64,000 nucleotides of DNA, taken from contig NZ_CP117437.1 in the NCBI RefSeq assembly GCF_030687535.1, positions 3,927,501 through 3,991,500 on the forward strand, written 5' to 3'. Source of the DNA: Pseudomonas sp. FP2335 (GTDB taxonomy: Bacteria; Pseudomonadota; Gammaproteobacteria; Pseudomonadales; Pseudomonadaceae). The position numbers and the translations under genes were made by a program. Within the stretch, counting starts at the first letter, position 1; each line of letters begins with the position of its first letter. Shown here in pieces: positions 62,944 through 64,000 of this stretch. The notes beneath the pieces were generated by a model that was not told the DNA's origin, did no database searches, and was given only the letters and a program-made list of their open reading frames with translations.

Positions 62944-64000
62944 ATGAATAAACGCAAGATGATCGGTGCGCAGTCGGCGTTCGCCCTGCTGGCGCTGGCC
63001 GTGTCCCACGCGCACGCGGCGACCAGCCCGGCGCTGAATGAAGGCATGGTCAGCCGTGCCGAAAAGGCGGCAGACAAGACCCTGGCGAAGATGACCACGG
63101 AAGAAAAACTCGCCTACATCGGCGGCATCGGTGGCTGGGATGTGAAGCCGCTGAGCCAGTACGGCGTGCCGCAGATTCACGGTGCCGATGGCGGCGTCGG
63201 CGTGCGTTACACCAGCGAAGGCAATGCCCAAGGCGTGGTGTACCCGTCCGGGCCGAACCTGGCGGCCAGCTGGAACCCGCGTCGCGCCATCGACCTGGGC
63301 CGCGCCCTGGGCTACGACACGGCCAGCGGCGGTTACCAGTTCGTCACCGGGCCCGGCGTGAACCTGTACCGCATGCCCTACAGCGGGCGGGCGTTCGAGT
63401 ACCTGTCCGGTGAAGATCCGTTCCTTGGTGCCAGCCTCGGTCCGGCGTTGATCAACGGCATTCAATCGCGCGGGGTGTGGGCCAACGCCAAGCACTACGC
63501 GGCCAACGACCAGGAAAGCAACCGCTTCCACCTCGATGAAATCATCAGCGAGCGCGTGTTGCGCGAGATGACCTTGCCACCGTTCGAGTCCGCCTCGAAG
63601 AACAGCAAGGTGGCGATGATGATGTGCGCGTTCCAGAAGGTGAAGGGCGAGTTCGCCTGCGAGAACTCACACCTGATCCACGACATCCTCAAGACCGAAT
63701 GGGGCTACCCGGGCTTTGTGCAGAGTGACTACAACGCCGTGGTCAACGGCCTGCCCGCCGCCCAGGCCGGCACCGACCTGGACATGATGGGCTACCAGAT
63801 GAACAGCACGGTGCTCAAGCCGTTCCTGGACAGCGGCGAGCTGAGCGGCGCGACCCTGGATGACAAGGTGCGGCGCATCCTCAAGCAGGTCTACCTGTAC
63901 AAGTTCGACAGCAAGGCACCGCTGACCAACCACAACATGAACAGCGCCACCAGCAACCGCGTGGCCCTGAATGCCGCACGCGAAGGCATCGTGCTGCTGA
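62944..64000 (+). CDS. bglX: GH3 beta-glucosidase, N-terminal part (cut by window end)
   Basis: A glycoside hydrolase family 3 enzyme with a signal peptide (ALLALAVSHAHAA). Landmarks are MTTEEKLAYIGGIGG, IHGADGGVGVRY, KHYAANDQESNRF and GFVQSDYNAVVNGL, whose Asp is the expected nucleophile (the usual SDW is SDY here). It releases glucose or xylose from oligosaccharides in the periplasm or outside. GGAG lies six bases before ATG 62944. The gene continues past the window with the second domain missing, so length and end cannot be judged. It may be cargo of the nearby type II system, which is inference. Confidence 0.85.
   Translation, partial: MNKRKMIGAQSAFALLALAVSHAHAATSPALNEGMVSRAEKAADKTLAKMTTEEKLAYIGGIGGWDVKPLSQYGVPQIHGADGGVGVRYTSEGNAQGVVYPSGPNLAASWNPRRAIDLGRALGYDTASGGYQFVTGPGVNLYRMPYSGRAFEYLSGEDPFLGASLGPALINGIQSRGVWANAKHYAANDQESNRFHLDEIISERVLREMTLPPFESASKNSKVAMMMCAFQKVKGEFACENSHLIHDILKTEWGYPGFVQSDYNAVVNGLPAAQAGTDLDMMGYQMNSTVLKPFLDSGELSGATLDDKVRRILKQVYLYKFDSKAPLTNHNMNSATSNRVALNAAREGIVLL

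Overview
The window looks like a GC-rich (roughly 60% or more by eye) chromosome segment from the Pseudomonas fluorescens group. The evidence is ArnT, an HpaA/HpaX/HpaR set, several REP hairpin families with a REP-associated transposase, orphan type VI secretion cargo, a liposecretin-type type II secretion operon and a relic of a lipopeptide-type NRPS locus. It holds no rRNA, tRNA, CRISPR array or prophage that I can see. It reads as accessory and catabolic islands joined together, with REP hairpins at many of the joints.

Layout. 1-604: the N-terminal part of an unrecognised protein, cut by the window edge. 734-4920 (minus): a three-gene ABC export operon (ATPase, FtsX-type permease, CrtC/AttH-like lipoprotein). 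5195-9225 (plus): lipid A/LPS modification genes, namely an Ais-like phosphatase, arnT and a second GT39 protein. 9222-10935: a LuxR regulator between an NRPS condensation-domain relic and an outer-membrane efflux factor relic, probably a lost cyclic-lipopeptide locus. 10933-15590: hpaA, hpaX and hpaR, then an FAD oxidoreductase and a cupin. 15622-16436: a REP-associated tyrosine transposase between two REP hairpins. 16459-22662: a FeaR-like regulator, DUF3156 protein, APC permease, outer-membrane channel and FeaB-like aldehyde dehydrogenase, suggesting aromatic amine or aldehyde use. 22675-24088: an IS481-type element inside a REP hairpin. 24129-27618: PNPOx-like protein, two overlapping LysR genes and a glutathione S-transferase. 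27723-31951: LysR regulator divergent from an idonate/gluconate transporter, idnO and idnD. 31955-34116: an AT-richer ATP-grasp ligase and EamA exporter pair. 34206-35671: fetAB. 35998-38316: DUF1835 protein, a porin scar and an e(P4)-family acid phosphatase. 38388-40545: hcp with a membrane-active effector candidate and its multi-pass partner. 40573-49216 (minus): TonB receptor, amino-acid-type ABC importer, L-amino-acid-oxidase-like enzyme, RidA protein and flavin monooxygenase. 49932-51976: a PAAR effector and exported immunity candidate. 52286-62130 (minus): an eleven-gene type II secretion operon. 62207-64000: a small exported protein and a GH3 beta-glucosidase running off the end.

How the parts work together. 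Several genes overlap by ATGA, which supports translational coupling (arnT with GT39, both effector/immunity pairs, the ligase/exporter pair, fetA/fetB and most gsp genes). The two type VI cargo modules lie about 11 kb apart with no T6SS core genes here, so they must rely on an apparatus elsewhere. Three related palindromic sites, upstream of hpaX/hpaA, hpaR and the FeaR-like gene, suggest one regulator links the two aromatic-compound loci. The TonB-ABC-oxidase-RidA run reads as a complete uptake-and-oxidation route for an amino-acid-like compound.
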